This document shows positions 16,070 through 25,013 of a stretch of 57,061 nt of DNA, one piece after another. Every line of letters starts with the position of its first letter. The stretch's first letter is position 1. The position numbers were made by a program, and so were the translations under genes. The notes beneath the pieces were generated by a model, which saw nothing but the letters and a program-made list of their open reading frames with translations, was not told the origin of the DNA and ran no database searches. Location of the stretch: assembly GCF_001552175.1 (NCBI RefSeq), contig NZ_BCQR01000064.1, positions 1-57,061 on the forward strand. Reading direction: 5' to 3'. Source of the stretch: Actinomadura kijaniata NBRC 14229. Lineage in GTDB: Bacteria; Actinomycetota; Actinomycetes; Streptosporangiales; Streptosporangiaceae.

Positions 16070-16741
16070 GTGCGACCTGACTACGACCCTCTTGACGATC
16101 CGCCCTGGGCGATGCAGCTGGTGGTGCGCGCGGAGAAGGCGTCCCCGCCCTCCCACCGCGCGGTGTGCGAGGCCGCCGCGACGGCGGTGGTGGAGCTGCT
16201 GGCCGACCCGCGCGCCGCCGATCCCGAGGGGGAGTGGGCCGAGGCGGTCCGGCAGTGGGAGTCGCGGCGCATCCGCAAGGTCACGCGGCGGGCGCGGGGC
16301 GTGCGCTGGCCCGAGGCCCAGCGGGTGCCGGGCGTGACGGTGGACGTGAACGGCGCCGAGGTGCGCGCGCTCGTTCCCGGCCCGGTGGCGGAGGTCCCGC
16401 CGCAGATCGCCAAGCTCCAGGTCGCGGGCCTGGACCTGCCCGACGACGAGGAGCCCAAGCCCGCCCCCGAGCCGCCCTACGCCGCCCTCGCCCTCAACCC
16501 CGGCGTCTCCATCACCACGGGCAAGGCGGCGGCGCAGTGCGGCCACGCGGCCCAGCTCCTGCTGCGCCAGGGCGCGGTACCGGACGTGACGGCGTGGATC
16601 GAGGGCGGCCTGCGCGTCCATCTGGTGCGCGACATCGCCTGGGGCCGGTGCGTGGAGCACGCGACGGTCGCGGTCCGCGACGGCGGCTTCACCGAGGTCC
16701 CGCCCGGGACGATGACCGCCATCGCCTGGATCGTCCGCTGA
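16070..16741 (+). CDS. Pth2-type peptidyl-tRNA hydrolase domain protein
   Basis: 223 residues. The C-terminal 110 residues match the archaeal/eukaryotic Pth2 fold: ALNPGVSITTGKAAAQCGHA corresponds to the GKxxAQxxHA active region, and the C-terminal strand reads HATVAVRDGGFTEV. The N-terminal 110 residues are actinobacterial and not recognised. Pth2 enzymes release peptidyl-tRNA; whether this one does is unproven, since bacteria normally use Pth1. The GTG start is chosen because a TACTCC-type -10 box lies just upstream and the first residues VRPDYDPLDDPPWAMQLVV lead directly into the domain. An ATG at 16112 is the alternative. Confidence 0.8.
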   Translation: MRPDYDPLDDPPWAMQLVVRAEKASPPSHRAVCEAAATAVVELLADPRAADPEGEWAEAVRQWESRRIRKVTRRARGVRWPEAQRVPGVTVDVNGAEVRALVPGPVAEVPPQIAKLQVAGLDLPDDEEPKPAPEPPYAALALNPGVSITTGKAAAQCGHAAQLLLRQGAVPDVTAWIEGGLRVHLVRDIAWGRCVEHATVAVRDGGFTEVPPGTMTAIAWIVR

Positions 16742-16806
16742 CGTAACCTTCGCCGCCCTGCCGGACCTGAACAGGTGTGAGGACGGGCGGGGCGGCGGGA
16801 GCGTCG

Positions 16807-17331
16807 ATGGCAGATGATCGGGAAGAACGGTTCAGCGCGCTGTTCCGGCGGCATCACACGCGGGTGACGGCGTACGTGCTGCGCCGGACCGACGACGCGG
16901 GCCGCGCCGACGACGTGGTGGCCGAGACGTTCGCGGCGGCCTGGCGGCACATCGACCGGCTGCCGGAGGAGCCGCTGCCGTGGCTGTTCCGGACGGCGGG
17001 CAACTGCCTGGCCAACGACCGGCGCTCCCGGCGGCGGCAGGCCCGGATGATCGGCAGCCTCGCCGGGCTGGGCGCGACCAGCGTGGCCGACCACGCGGTC
17101 GACGTCGCCGAGAGCGCCCGGCTGCGGGACGCGCTGGCCGCGCTGCCGCCCCGCGACCGGGAGGCGCTGCTGCTGGTGGCGTGGGAGGGCCTGGACCAAC
17201 GGTCGGCGGCCGAGGCGCTGGGCTGCTCGGTGACGGCGTTCAAGGTGCGCCTGCACCGGGCGCGCAGGCGGTTCGCCGCTCTGCTGGAGTCCACGCCGTC
17301 CGTCGAGACCCGAACGGAGGCACACCGGTGA
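16807..17331 (+). CDS. ECF-type RNA polymerase sigma factor
   Basis: A 174-residue sigma-70 family factor with regions 2 and 4 only. Region 2: FSALFRRHHTRVTAYVLRRT and DDVVAETFAAAWRHID. Region 4: LAALPPRDREALLLVAWEGL with the helix-turn-helix RSAAEALGCSVTAFKVRLHR. It directs RNA polymerase to a small regulon. The start at 16807 follows GGGAG; a longer frame to 16777 adds an unsupported leader. The stop overlaps the GTG of the next gene (GTGA). A GTAACC element at about 16743 may be a -35 box for autoregulation, but no convincing -10 was identified. Confidence 0.93.
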   Translation: MADDREERFSALFRRHHTRVTAYVLRRTDDAGRADDVVAETFAAAWRHIDRLPEEPLPWLFRTAGNCLANDRRSRRRQARMIGSLAGLGATSVADHAVDVAESARLRDALAALPPRDREALLLVAWEGLDQRSAAEALGCSVTAFKVRLHRARRRFAALLESTPSVETRTEAHR

Positions 17332-18383
17332 ACGTTCCCGACGCGCTCGAACGACTGGCCCGCGCGAACCCCGTCCCCACGGACGGCCTGGGCGACACCG
17401 CCGAGACGCCGAGGGCCCGCGCCCTGCGGGCGGACATCCTCGCCACACGCCCCCGCCGCCGTCGCCTCCGTCTCCTCGTGGCGGTCCCGCTGACGGCGGC
17501 CGTCGCGGTGGTGACGGCGCTGGCCGTGCTGTGGCCCGAGCCGATCCCGAGGCAGACGGTCGTGACCGGTGGAGAGGCGCGTGCGGTGCTGCTGGCCGCC
17601 GCCCAGCGTGCCGCGCAGCCCGAGAGGACGGGCCGCTACTGGCACACCAGGGGCGAGGTCTCGCAGCTCGTGCACCGCGACCACGACGGCAACCGCTACA
17701 CGCTGCTGGCGACCACCCCCACCGAGTCGTGGCACCCTGTCGACCGCCGCGAGGACGGTGTCTTCAGCGTCGACGTCGGCGGTTCGAAGGTCCAGCCGCT
17801 GACCCCCGCCGACGCCGCCGCCTACCGGCGCGACGGCTCCCCCCAGCCGGGCGACATGAACCCGGACACCGGACTGGACCTCACGTCGCCGCCCTCGGGG
17901 CCGGGACTGCCGGGCGATCCCGTCTACGAGGGGAGGGCCGAGGAGCTTCCCACCGACCCGGCGCGGATGCGGTGGGCGATGCTGGAGGAGGTCCGCACCT
18001 GGCGCGGACTGCCCGACCATCCCGAGGCGTGGCTGTTCCGCGAAGGGGCCAGGCTGTTGGGGGCGCAGGGGCGGCCCCTGCCCGCGTCCACCCGCGTGGC
18101 GCTGTTCCGGATGCTGGCGAGCCTGCCGGGCACGCGCAGCCTGGGGACGGTGCGCGATCCGGCCGGGCGGCCCGCGCTCGCCGTCGCGCTGACCGAACGC
18201 ACCGGCGACCTCGGCACGCTGGAGTGGCAGCTGTTCCTCAGCCCGTCGCGGGACATGCTGATGGCGACCCGGGCGGTCGTCGTCGAGCCCGGCGACGACA
18301 ACCGGCGCGCGCGGCCCGGCTCCCCGCAGTACCAGAGCGTCGTGAAGCAGGCAGGCTGGACGGACCGGCGGCCGGGAACGTGA
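17328..18383 (+). CDS. CU044_5270-family membrane protein, likely sigma-factor partner
   Basis: 351 residues translated from a GTG overlapping the sigma factor stop. The N-terminal 45 residues are cytoplasmic and basic (RARALRADILATRPRRRRLR). One membrane helix follows (LLVAVPLTAAVAVVTALAVLW), then a roughly 270-residue exported domain. This layout and the strict coupling to an ECF factor are those of the CU044_5270 family, found in many actinomycetes as the second gene of an ECF pair. A role as anti-sigma or sensor is inferred from context; no zinc-binding anti-sigma motif (HxxxCxxC) is present. A strong terminator follows. Confidence 0.8.
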   Translation: MNVPDALERLARANPVPTDGLGDTAETPRARALRADILATRPRRRRLRLLVAVPLTAAVAVVTALAVLWPEPIPRQTVVTGGEARAVLLAAAQRAAQPERTGRYWHTRGEVSQLVHRDHDGNRYTLLATTPTESWHPVDRREDGVFSVDVGGSKVQPLTPADAAAYRRDGSPQPGDMNPDTGLDLTSPPSGPGLPGDPVYEGRAEELPTDPARMRWAMLEEVRTWRGLPDHPEAWLFREGARLLGAQGRPLPASTRVALFRMLASLPGTRSLGTVRDPAGRPALAVALTERTGDLGTLEWQLFLSPSRDMLMATRAVVVEPGDDNRRARPGSPQYQSVVKQAGWTDRRPGT

Positions 18384-18384
18384 A

Positions 18385-18410
18385 GGGCGCGGGAGTCTCC
18401 TCCCGCGCCC
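18385..18410. terminator. Bidirectional terminator (11-bp stem, 4-nt loop)
   Basis: GGGCGCGGGAG (18385-18395) pairs perfectly with CTCCCGCGCCC (18400-18410). It starts 2 bp after the sigma-partner stop and lies before the convergent stop of the M14 peptidase gene. Confidence 0.85.
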
Positions 18411-18425
18411 CTCGCCGTCAGACCG

Positions 18426-20954
18426 TCACGGCAGCGTCACCGCGACGGGCGTGATGCCCGCCTTGCGGATCAGCGCCGGGACGCGGCCCGCGAACGGGTG
18501 CTGGTCGGCCGTCAGGCCCTGCGGGTTGTCGATGACGTAGCGGACGACGTCGCCGTGGCGCTGTTCGGTCCACTTCGCTCCGAGGGAACGCAGCACGCCC
18601 GCCGCCCGCGCCGCGTCGGCCGCCTTCACCGACACGCGGATCGGGGCCGTGAACCGCGGCAGCGACCGCGCCTGCCGGGCCTGCGCCGAGCCGGGGGCCG
18701 GGGCGGCGAGCGCCGCGGCGCGGGCCGCCGGGTCCGGGCCGGTGATCGCGTTGAGCAGCAGCTTGGCGGTGCCGTCGGTGAGGGCGCGGAAGTTCGGCTC
18801 GGCCGCGAACAGGACCGTGCGCCCCCTGCCGACCTTCTCGTCGGTGGCGGCGGCGGTGCCGCCCAGCTCGGCCGCGCCCTTCTCGAACCCGGAGACGAAC
18901 CAGTCCGGCGAGTCCACCGCGGGGTAGGCGACCGCGACCCTGGCCGGGTCGGACTGCCGCATCACCAGGTCGTAGGCGTAGAACGACCAGGCCGTGGGGC
19001 CGACGTTCCTCGCCAGCGGGCTCCTGGGGTCGACCTTCACGCGGAACAGCGTGCCGGGGACGTCGGAGGTCGGCTCGGCCAGCGTGCTGGTGGTCAGGCC
19101 GAGGCGGGCGGCCAGGACCGCGCCGCCCTGCCAGCCGACGTAGCGGCCGCCGTCCTGCGTCCACTTCTGGAGGGCGGCGCGCCCGGCCTCGCCGAGGCCG
19201 TCGTAGGCGCCGTCGGCCGGGCCGTTGGGCACCAGGAGCACCTGCGCGCCGTTCAGCCTGCCCGCGGCGACGTCGGCCGGGGACAGCACGGTGAACGGCA
19301 TCCGCCACTCGCGGTCCAGCTTGTGCCGCAGCCACCCGGCCGACTGGCGGACGGTGGAGTTGGTGGCGGACGGGGCCAGCTCCAGGATCGCGATCCTCGG
19401 CGCCTTGCCGGGCCCGGCCGGCCGCTCGGCGGGCAGCGTGGGCAGCGGCGCCGTGCGCGGCTTCAGGTCGGCGCCGGACGAGCCGCCCGACACGTTGCCC
19501 AGCAGCGGCATGCTCCACGCCGTCACGTCGTAGAAGTAGGGGAACGGAGTGTAGGAGTCCTCGTTCAGCATGGCCTGGATCCAGTGCTTCTGACCCTGGG
19601 CCATGGAGACGTGGTAGGTCCCGGCAGGCAGCGTCGCCCTACCGGCGGGGCGGCCGTACTCCTTGTAGTCCGGCACGGTCACCGGCCGGACCAGGCGGTC
19701 CACCCGCACGCCCATCCGCTGGAGGCGCCGCACGATCGTGCGGACCTCGGCGCGCTTGGCCGGGTCGTCGGCGCGCAGGAAGTAGTGCAGCACCTTGCGG
19801 TCGGGCACCGGCCGGTCCACCTGGTTGGGCGGGTTGTAGACCTGGTTGGGCTCCAGCTTCCCGGCCCTGCCCTGCCGGTAGGCGTCCACGGCCATCTGGT
19901 GCCACTGCGTGAGGATCCGCTCCCGGTTGGCGGCGGCCGCCGACAGCGACACCCACTGGGTGAGGTACTGCTCGCGCACCTTCTCGGGGTAGGGGCTGGC
20001 GCTGCCCTTCTCGAACGTCATCCCGGCCGCGTGGAACCCGGTGGTCGGGACCGTGTCGCCGTACCCCTGGTAGAACAGGTCGTAGGTGTCGCGGTTGAAG
20101 AAGTCGATGCCCTGGCGCGTGAACTCCTTGATCATCGACGCGCCGTACACGTCGTTGATCCAGCCGATCGCCTGCTCGGGCGTCTCGTGGTAGATCGGGT
20201 CGGCGTTGGGCGGGAAGAAGTACGACGTGCCGCCCATCTCGTGCGCGTCGATGAAGAGCACCGGCGGGAACTTGCTCAGCATCGACAGCTTGCCGTCGGT
20301 CTCCGGCTGCGTGCGCGCGAACCAGTCGCGGTTCATGTCGAAGCCGTAGGCGTTGTGCCGGAGGTTGGCCTCGCGCCCGTCGGGGTTCTGCACCGGCAGG
20401 ACGACGACCAGCGCGTTGTCCAGGATCTTCGTCGCGGCGCAGTCGGAACGGTCGCCCAGGTCGCGCAGCGTGCGCAGGGCCGCGTCGGTGCCGCTGGGCT
20501 CGTTGCCGTGGACGTTGCCGCTCACCCACAGGATCGGGATCCCGCGCCGCGCCAGCCTCTCGGTGATCTTCGCGGGGGTGTGCGGGTTCCGCAGCAGCGC
20601 GGCCTCGGCGCGCACCCGGCCGAGCCCGGCCTTGGTGAGCAGCTCGGGGCGGCCGACGATCGCGTACTTGAGGGGGCGGCCCTGGGCCGAGGTGGCGAGG
20701 GTGCCGGAGACGACGCGCTCGCTCCTGGCGGCGACGGTCTCCAGGTACCGGTCGGACTCGGCGGCGGTGACCTTGCGCTCGCCGAACTCGATGCCGAGGA
20801 CGTCCTTGGGGGAGGGGACCTTGCCCCGGTACACCGGGGTGGTCTGGGTGGGGTCGCAGGTGGCGGGGGCCGGGGCCGCCTGGGCGGCGGACGTGGCCGG
20901 AACCACCAGGGACGCGGACAGCAGCGCTGACCACGCGAGGCTACGGGCTCTCAT
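18426..20954 (-). CDS. Secreted M14-family zinc carboxypeptidase with a C-terminal GATase-like domain
   Basis: 842 residues with a Sec signal peptide (MRARSLAWSALLSASLVVPA, cleavage near AQAAPA). The M14 catalytic domain has the zinc motif HGNEPSG (H149, E152) and the third zinc ligand in FIDAHEMGG (H238). NPDGREAN and DMNRDW provide substrate-binding residues typical of family M14. After about residue 510 comes a domain starting APRIAILELAPSATNSTVRQ that resembles a type-1 glutamine-amidotransferase-like fold but shows no clear catalytic Cys. The ATG at 20954 gives a normal signal peptide; a GTG at 20972 is possible. It acts outside the cell on peptides or cell-wall fragments. Confidence 0.88.
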   Translation of the reverse strand: MRARSLAWSALLSASLVVPATSAAQAAPAPATCDPTQTTPVYRGKVPSPKDVLGIEFGERKVTAAESDRYLETVAARSERVVSGTLATSAQGRPLKYAIVGRPELLTKAGLGRVRAEAALLRNPHTPAKITERLARRGIPILWVSGNVHGNEPSGTDAALRTLRDLGDRSDCAATKILDNALVVVLPVQNPDGREANLRHNAYGFDMNRDWFARTQPETDGKLSMLSKFPPVLFIDAHEMGGTSYFFPPNADPIYHETPEQAIGWINDVYGASMIKEFTRQGIDFFNRDTYDLFYQGYGDTVPTTGFHAAGMTFEKGSASPYPEKVREQYLTQWVSLSAAAANRERILTQWHQMAVDAYRQGRAGKLEPNQVYNPPNQVDRPVPDRKVLHYFLRADDPAKRAEVRTIVRRLQRMGVRVDRLVRPVTVPDYKEYGRPAGRATLPAGTYHVSMAQGQKHWIQAMLNEDSYTPFPYFYDVTAWSMPLLGNVSGGSSGADLKPRTAPLPTLPAERPAGPGKAPRIAILELAPSATNSTVRQSAGWLRHKLDREWRMPFTVLSPADVAAGRLNGAQVLLVPNGPADGAYDGLGEAGRAALQKWTQDGGRYVGWQGGAVLAARLGLTTSTLAEPTSDVPGTLFRVKVDPRSPLARNVGPTAWSFYAYDLVMRQSDPARVAVAYPAVDSPDWFVSGFEKGAAELGGTAAATDEKVGRGRTVLFAAEPNFRALTDGTAKLLLNAITGPDPAARAAALAAPAPGSAQARQARSLPRFTAPIRVSVKAADAARAAGVLRSLGAKWTEQRHGDVVRYVIDNPQGLTADQHPFAGRVPALIRKAGITPVAVTLP

Positions 20955-21149
20955 GGGCCCCAAAAGTGTCACCGGCCCAAACGTTCACCAATGGCAACTT
21001 GTGCCAATAACCCGCCCGGCGTTGATCGTTTCCGTTGGTTGACGCGAACCCGCCGGGGTTCCCTGGTGAAGGGGGCTACCGCCGGGACGGTGAACGTGGT
21101 TCGGTGCGGGGACGGAGCGTTTTTCCGAGGACCGCCCGGGGAGGCAGCC

Positions 21150-22220
21150 ATGCGCGCCGCGCTGACCACCAAGGACAACACCATGGTCGTGACCGAGGTG
21201 CCCGACCCGGTGCCGCTCGACGGGCAGCTGCTGGTGCGCACGCTGGCCTGCGGCATCTGCGGTTCGGACCTGCACGCGCTGGCCGACCCGGAGGCGTTCA
21301 TGGAGACCACCCGGCGCTCCGGCGGCACCCCCTACGACCCGCGCGACGGGCTGGTGTTCGGTCACGAGTTCGCCGCCGAGATCGTCGAGTACGGTCCCGG
21401 CACCCAGCGCGCGCTGCCGGTCGGGACGGTGGTGTGCGGGCCGCCGATCGGGATCGGCCCGCAGGGCGCGGGGATCGTCGGGTACGCGCCGATGTTCCCC
21501 GGTGGCTACGGCGAGTACATGATCCTCAACGAGGGCCTGACGATGGCCGTGCCGAACGGCCTGGACCCGAAGGCCGCCGCGCTCACCGAGCCGTTCGCGG
21601 TCGCCACCCGCGCCGTGGACCGCAGCGGGATCGGCGCGGACGACGTCGCGGTGGTGCTCGGCCTCGGCCCGATCGGGCTCGGCGTGGTCGCCGCGCTCCG
21701 GGCGCGCGGCCACGGGCCCGTGCTGGCCGTGGACTTCTCTGCCCGGCGGCGCGCGCTCGCCGCGGGCCTGGGCGCGGACGAGGTGATCGATCCGGCCGTC
21801 GCCTCGCCCTACGACCGGTGGGCCGACCTGGACGTGCCGGTCGGGACCGTGGACCGGATGGCGGCCGAGCTGCTCGGCGTCCCGGCGCGCGGCGCGGTCA
21901 TCTTCGAGTGCGTCGGGGTGCCCGGCGTCCTGCAGCAGGTCATCGAGGGCGCGCCCGCCGGGGCGACGGTCATGGTGGTGGGGGTGTGCATGCAGTCCGA
22001 CCGGATCGAACCGGGCGTGGCCGTGACCAAGGAGCTGACGCTGCGCGGGACGTTCGGGGCCTACCCGGCCGAGTACGGCGCGACGCTGCACGCCATCGCC
22101 GAGGGGCGGATCGACGCCGGGTCCATCATCACCGGGACGGTCGGCCTGGACGGGGTCGCGGGGGCGTTCGCGGACCTGGCGCGGCCGGAGGAGCACGCGA
22201 AGATCGTCGTGGTCCCCTGA
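21150..22220 (+). CDS. Zinc-binding alcohol dehydrogenase family (MDR) oxidoreductase
   Basis: A 356-residue medium-chain dehydrogenase. Catalytic zinc ligands are visible in CGICGSDLHA (Cys) and FGHEFAAEIVEYGPG (His-Glu). The Rossmann motif is VVLGLGPIGLGVVAALRARG. The region that holds the four structural-zinc cysteines in many ADHs has none here. C-terminal features TVMVVGVCM and GTFGAYPAEY are like threonine/sorbitol-dehydrogenase relatives, but the substrate cannot be set. The ATG follows GGGGAGGC at good spacing. The gene is divergent from the M14 peptidase; the gap (20955-21149) contains a TTGACG -35-like box at about 21038. Confidence 0.88.
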   Translation: MRAALTTKDNTMVVTEVPDPVPLDGQLLVRTLACGICGSDLHALADPEAFMETTRRSGGTPYDPRDGLVFGHEFAAEIVEYGPGTQRALPVGTVVCGPPIGIGPQGAGIVGYAPMFPGGYGEYMILNEGLTMAVPNGLDPKAAALTEPFAVATRAVDRSGIGADDVAVVLGLGPIGLGVVAALRARGHGPVLAVDFSARRRALAAGLGADEVIDPAVASPYDRWADLDVPVGTVDRMAAELLGVPARGAVIFECVGVPGVLQQVIEGAPAGATVMVVGVCMQSDRIEPGVAVTKELTLRGTFGAYPAEYGATLHAIAEGRIDAGSIITGTVGLDGVAGAFADLARPEEHAKIVVVP

Positions 22221-22224
22221 GCGG

Positions 22225-22941
22225 TCAGGGGGTGGGGCCCTGCGGCGGCTGCTGCCGGTTCTGCTGGGTGCGCTGCCAGCGTTCCAGCGCCGCCAGCGCG
22301 AACTCCTGCGTCCGGGTGAGACCGCCGCCCGGCGCGTCGCCCCCGGCCCGCGGCGCCGCGGACGCGGCCGGACGCCGGCCCACCCGCGCCCTGACGCTCA
22401 GCCCGTAGGACACGAACAGCAGCACCGCGAACCCGGCCAGGTACGCGCCGTGCTCCAGCAGGGCCAGCCACTCGCCCTTGACCAGGTCCAGCACGGCGAA
22501 CACGCCGAAGCCCGCCATCCAGCCCGCCAGCGCGGGCAGGAACCACACGTCCCGGCGGCGCAGCAGCCCGGCCAGCGCGACCAGCACCAGCAGCAGCTCG
22601 ACGACCTTCACCGCCACCAGCGCCGGAACCGCCAGGCCCGACCCCACGTAGTCGGCGAACCACGCGCGCCGGTCGCTCCAGCCGATCGCCGTGGCGGCCA
22701 GCGTCGTCACCCCGTAGGCGGTCAGGAACACGCCCACCGGGTAGTGCCAGCGGTGCCAGTTCCGGCCGCCCGAACCGGTGCCGGGCCCCGGCTCCGGCTG
22801 CCGCGGCGGCTCCGGCGGGGCGGGCGGGGTGGGGAGGGGGTCCCCCGCGGTGGCCTCGGAACCGGGCCGCTTCGGCAGCGGCATGTCCGGACGGGTCAGC
22901 CCCGGCGTCTTGTCCCGGCCCGCCCCCGCGCTCCCGGTCAT
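22225..22941 (-). CDS. Four-helix membrane protein, hypothetical
   Basis: 238 residues. A Pro-rich cytoplasmic N-terminus of about 60 residues leads into four membrane helices (roughly residues 68-90, 103-125, 130-150, 160-182). A basic, Gln-rich tail ends in RTQEFALAALERWQRTQQ. There is no catalytic motif. The ATG has a GGGGAG ribosome site. It lies convergent to the dehydrogenase with only 4 bp between the stop codons and no visible terminator, so each transcript must read into the other. Function unknown. Confidence 0.75.
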   Translation of the reverse strand: MTGSAGAGRDKTPGLTRPDMPLPKRPGSEATAGDPLPTPPAPPEPPRQPEPGPGTGSGGRNWHRWHYPVGVFLTAYGVTTLAATAIGWSDRRAWFADYVGSGLAVPALVAVKVVELLLVLVALAGLLRRRDVWFLPALAGWMAGFGVFAVLDLVKGEWLALLEHGAYLAGFAVLLFVSYGLSVRARVGRRPAASAAPRAGGDAPGGGLTRTQEFALAALERWQRTQQNRQQPPQGPTP

Positions 22942-23176
22942 CGTCTCCCCAATCCGCCCTGAAAGCCGTTATGTGGGCAAGATATCCCGGATGGGGTCCC
23001 GCATGCGCTGCGCCGGTCCGCCACGCCCGGCAGGCGCCGTCGCGCGCTTTCGCCCCACCCCCCTTCCAAGGGGTGTTCCGGTGCTCTGACCTGCCCGAAG
23101 TGCTTGCGGAGCGGTCGTCGAACGGGGAGGCTGAGTCCTCGTCGGGCCATGCGGAATCCAGGGGGAGCGACCGAGG
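22942..23176. other. Divergent intergenic region
   Basis: 235 bp between the membrane protein and the 98-residue protein. I see no clear operator or RNA gene; only a short CACCCC...GGGGTG inverted repeat near 23058-23078. Confidence 0.5.
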
Positions 23177-23473
23177 ATGACGCCTGACGATACGGGAACG
23201 GCCGCGTTGCCGAAGACGCGGCTCGAATATCTGGAAGAGCTCGGCGACGAGCTGGCGAAACGGGGACTGAGGGTGAGGCTCACCCTTCCCCGGCTACAGG
23301 AGCCGAGCCTGCACGTCATGAATCCGGACGCCTCCGTCCTCACGGAGAACATCCTGGCCGAGGAGGGGGCGGACGGCTGGTGGTACTGGTGGTCGTGGGC
23401 CGAGAGGATCGCGCCCGCCCGCGACGTCGCCCTCGCGGCCGACCGGGTCGCGCGGGTGCTCGCCGCCCGCTGA
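23177..23473 (+). CDS. Small hypothetical protein
   Basis: 98 residues, soluble and acidic, with heptad-like helix LEYLEELGDELAKRGLRVR, a VMNPDASVLTENILAE segment and a Trp-rich WWYWWSWAERI patch near the middle. Small single-domain proteins with this pattern are frequent in Streptosporangiales; none has a function I know. A GGGGGAG sequence 9-10 bp upstream serves the ATG. A strong stem-loop follows the stop, so it is a single-gene transcript. Confidence 0.65.
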   Translation: MTPDDTGTAALPKTRLEYLEELGDELAKRGLRVRLTLPRLQEPSLHVMNPDASVLTENILAEEGADGWWYWWSWAERIAPARDVALAADRVARVLAAR

Positions 23474-23478
23474 AACAT

Positions 23479-23522
23479 TGATCATGCGGACGCCCGGCAC
23501 ACCGGCGCCCTCCGCATGATCA
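23479..23522 (+). terminator. Terminator: 12-bp stem with large loop
   Basis: TGATCATGCGGA (23479-23490) pairs perfectly with TCCGCATGATCA (23511-23522); the loop holds a second short CCGG-containing stem. It starts 6 bp after the stop of the 98-residue protein gene. Confidence 0.75.
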
Positions 23523-23891
23523 CCCCTGGCCGCCGCGCGCGTTCGCCGCTCACCGCTGACGAACGCGTCCGTCGTCCCCCGGGCTTCGCCGGAGCCGCTG
23601 GCCGCACGACCGGGCGCGGGTCCGACACGCGTCCTGCCTGGCGGATGAATGTTGAGTCCGGAAACATTCTCCCCTTCCGGACGGGGTATCGATCAGAGTG
23701 CGTCACCTGGTCGGGAAGCCGAAGAGATGATCTTCTCCCAGGTGGGGGCGTGTTACGTGATTGTTACTGCGGACAACAAATAGACCCCGTTGAAGGTCTG
23801 GCGTCCAACGCGAAGCCGACATAAGTTGCGGGGCACAACATTCACCCACCCCGAACGGCCGCACCGCGGCCGACCCTGAAAGGACCCGGCC
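23523..23891 (+). promoter_or_regulatory. 369-bp gene-free region, likely promoter of the sugar ABC operon
   Basis: No gene is visible. Close to the operon it is less GC-rich than its surroundings and contains three spaced inverted repeats: TTGTT-9nt-AACAA (23761-23779), GTTG...CAAC (about 23789-23809) and GTTG-7nt-CAAC (23825-23839). These could be sites for the ROK regulator encoded at the end of the operon, by analogy with ROK control of xylose transport in Streptomyces. A GAAAGGA ribosome site lies at about 23878. Confidence 0.5.
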
Positions 23892-24977
23892 ATGCGCAAG
23901 GGGATCCTCGGCCTGACCGCTCTGACGGCCGCCGCCGCGCTCACGCTCACCGCCTGCGGCGGCGACGACTCCGGCTCCGGTTCCGGCGGCGGCGACGCCA
24001 AGGCCAAAGGCAAGATCGGCGTGATCCTGCCCGACACCAAGTCCTCGGTCCGCTACGAGAGCTTCGACCGTCCGTACCTGGAGCAGGCTTTCAAGGCCGC
24101 CGGCGTCCAGTACGACATCCAGAACGCCGAGGGCTCGACCCAGCGCTTCCAGACCATCGCCGACCAGATGATCACCAGCGGCGCCACCGTGCTGGTGCTG
24201 GACGGCCTGGACTCCGACTCGGCCGCCGCCGTGCAGCGCAAGGCGCAGCAGCAGGGCGTCAAGACCATCGACTACGACCGCCTCGCCCTCGGCGGCGTCA
24301 GCGACTACTACGTCTCCTTCGACAACGTGAAGGTCGGCGAGGAGCTGGGCAAGGGCCTGCAGAAGTGCCTGGGCGACAAAGACGCCAACATCGTCTACCT
24401 GAACGGCGCGCCCACCGACAACAACGCCACCCTGTTCTCCCAGGGCGCGCACGGCGTCCTGGACAAGGTCGCCAGGTACAAGAAGGTCGCCGAGCAGGCC
24501 GTGCCCGACTGGGACAACCAGAAGGCCGCCACGATCTTCGAGCAGATGTGGACCCAGCAGAACGGCAAGATCGACGGCGTGCTCGCCGCCAACGACGGCC
24601 TCGGCAACGCCGCGGTGTCGATCCTGAAGAAGAACAACGCCGCCGGCAAGGTCGCGGTCACCGGCCAGGACGCCACCGTGCAGGGCCTGCAGAACATCCT
24701 CGACGGCACCCAGTGCATGACGGTCTACAAGCCGGTCAAGCAGGAGGCCGACGCCGCCGCCAAGCTCGCGCTCGCCGTCCTCAACGGCCAGAAGCCCGAG
24801 ACCAACGGCACCACCAAGGACTCCAAGGGCAACCGCGACGTCCCCTCGGTGCTGCTCACCCCGATCGGCATCACCAAGGAGAACATCAAGCAGGTCGTCG
24901 ACGACGGGTTCGTGAAGAAGGACGAGCTCTGCAAGGGGGCCTACGCCGACAAGTGCAAGGCCGCCGGGATCGGCTGA
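23892..24977 (+). CDS. xylF: Sugar ABC transporter substrate-binding lipoprotein, xylose type
   Basis: 361 residues with a lipoprotein signal (lipobox LTAC, acylated Cys22) followed by a Gly/Ser linker. The periplasmic-binding fold type I is clear: KIGVILPDTKSSVRYESFDR, TVLVLDGLDSDSAAAV, GVLAANDGLGNAAVSIL and VAVTGQDATVQGLQNILDG. The pattern KSSVRYE...D and VLDGLDS...AA is close to XylF proteins of the CUT2 class, so D-xylose is the most likely substrate, with other pentoses or fructose possible. It is tethered outside the membrane. A strong intercistronic hairpin downstream would leave this gene with more mRNA than the transporter genes. Confidence 0.88.
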   Translation: MRKGILGLTALTAAAALTLTACGGDDSGSGSGGGDAKAKGKIGVILPDTKSSVRYESFDRPYLEQAFKAAGVQYDIQNAEGSTQRFQTIADQMITSGATVLVLDGLDSDSAAAVQRKAQQQGVKTIDYDRLALGGVSDYYVSFDNVKVGEELGKGLQKCLGDKDANIVYLNGAPTDNNATLFSQGAHGVLDKVARYKKVAEQAVPDWDNQKAATIFEQMWTQQNGKIDGVLAANDGLGNAAVSILKKNNAAGKVAVTGQDATVQGLQNILDGTQCMTVYKPVKQEADAAAKLALAVLNGQKPETNGTTKDSKGNRDVPSVLLTPIGITKENIKQVVDDGFVKKDELCKGAYADKCKAAGIG

Positions 24978-25013
24978 CCCCGCGTCACCGTTCCAGCAGA
25001 TCCCCGTTGACAC

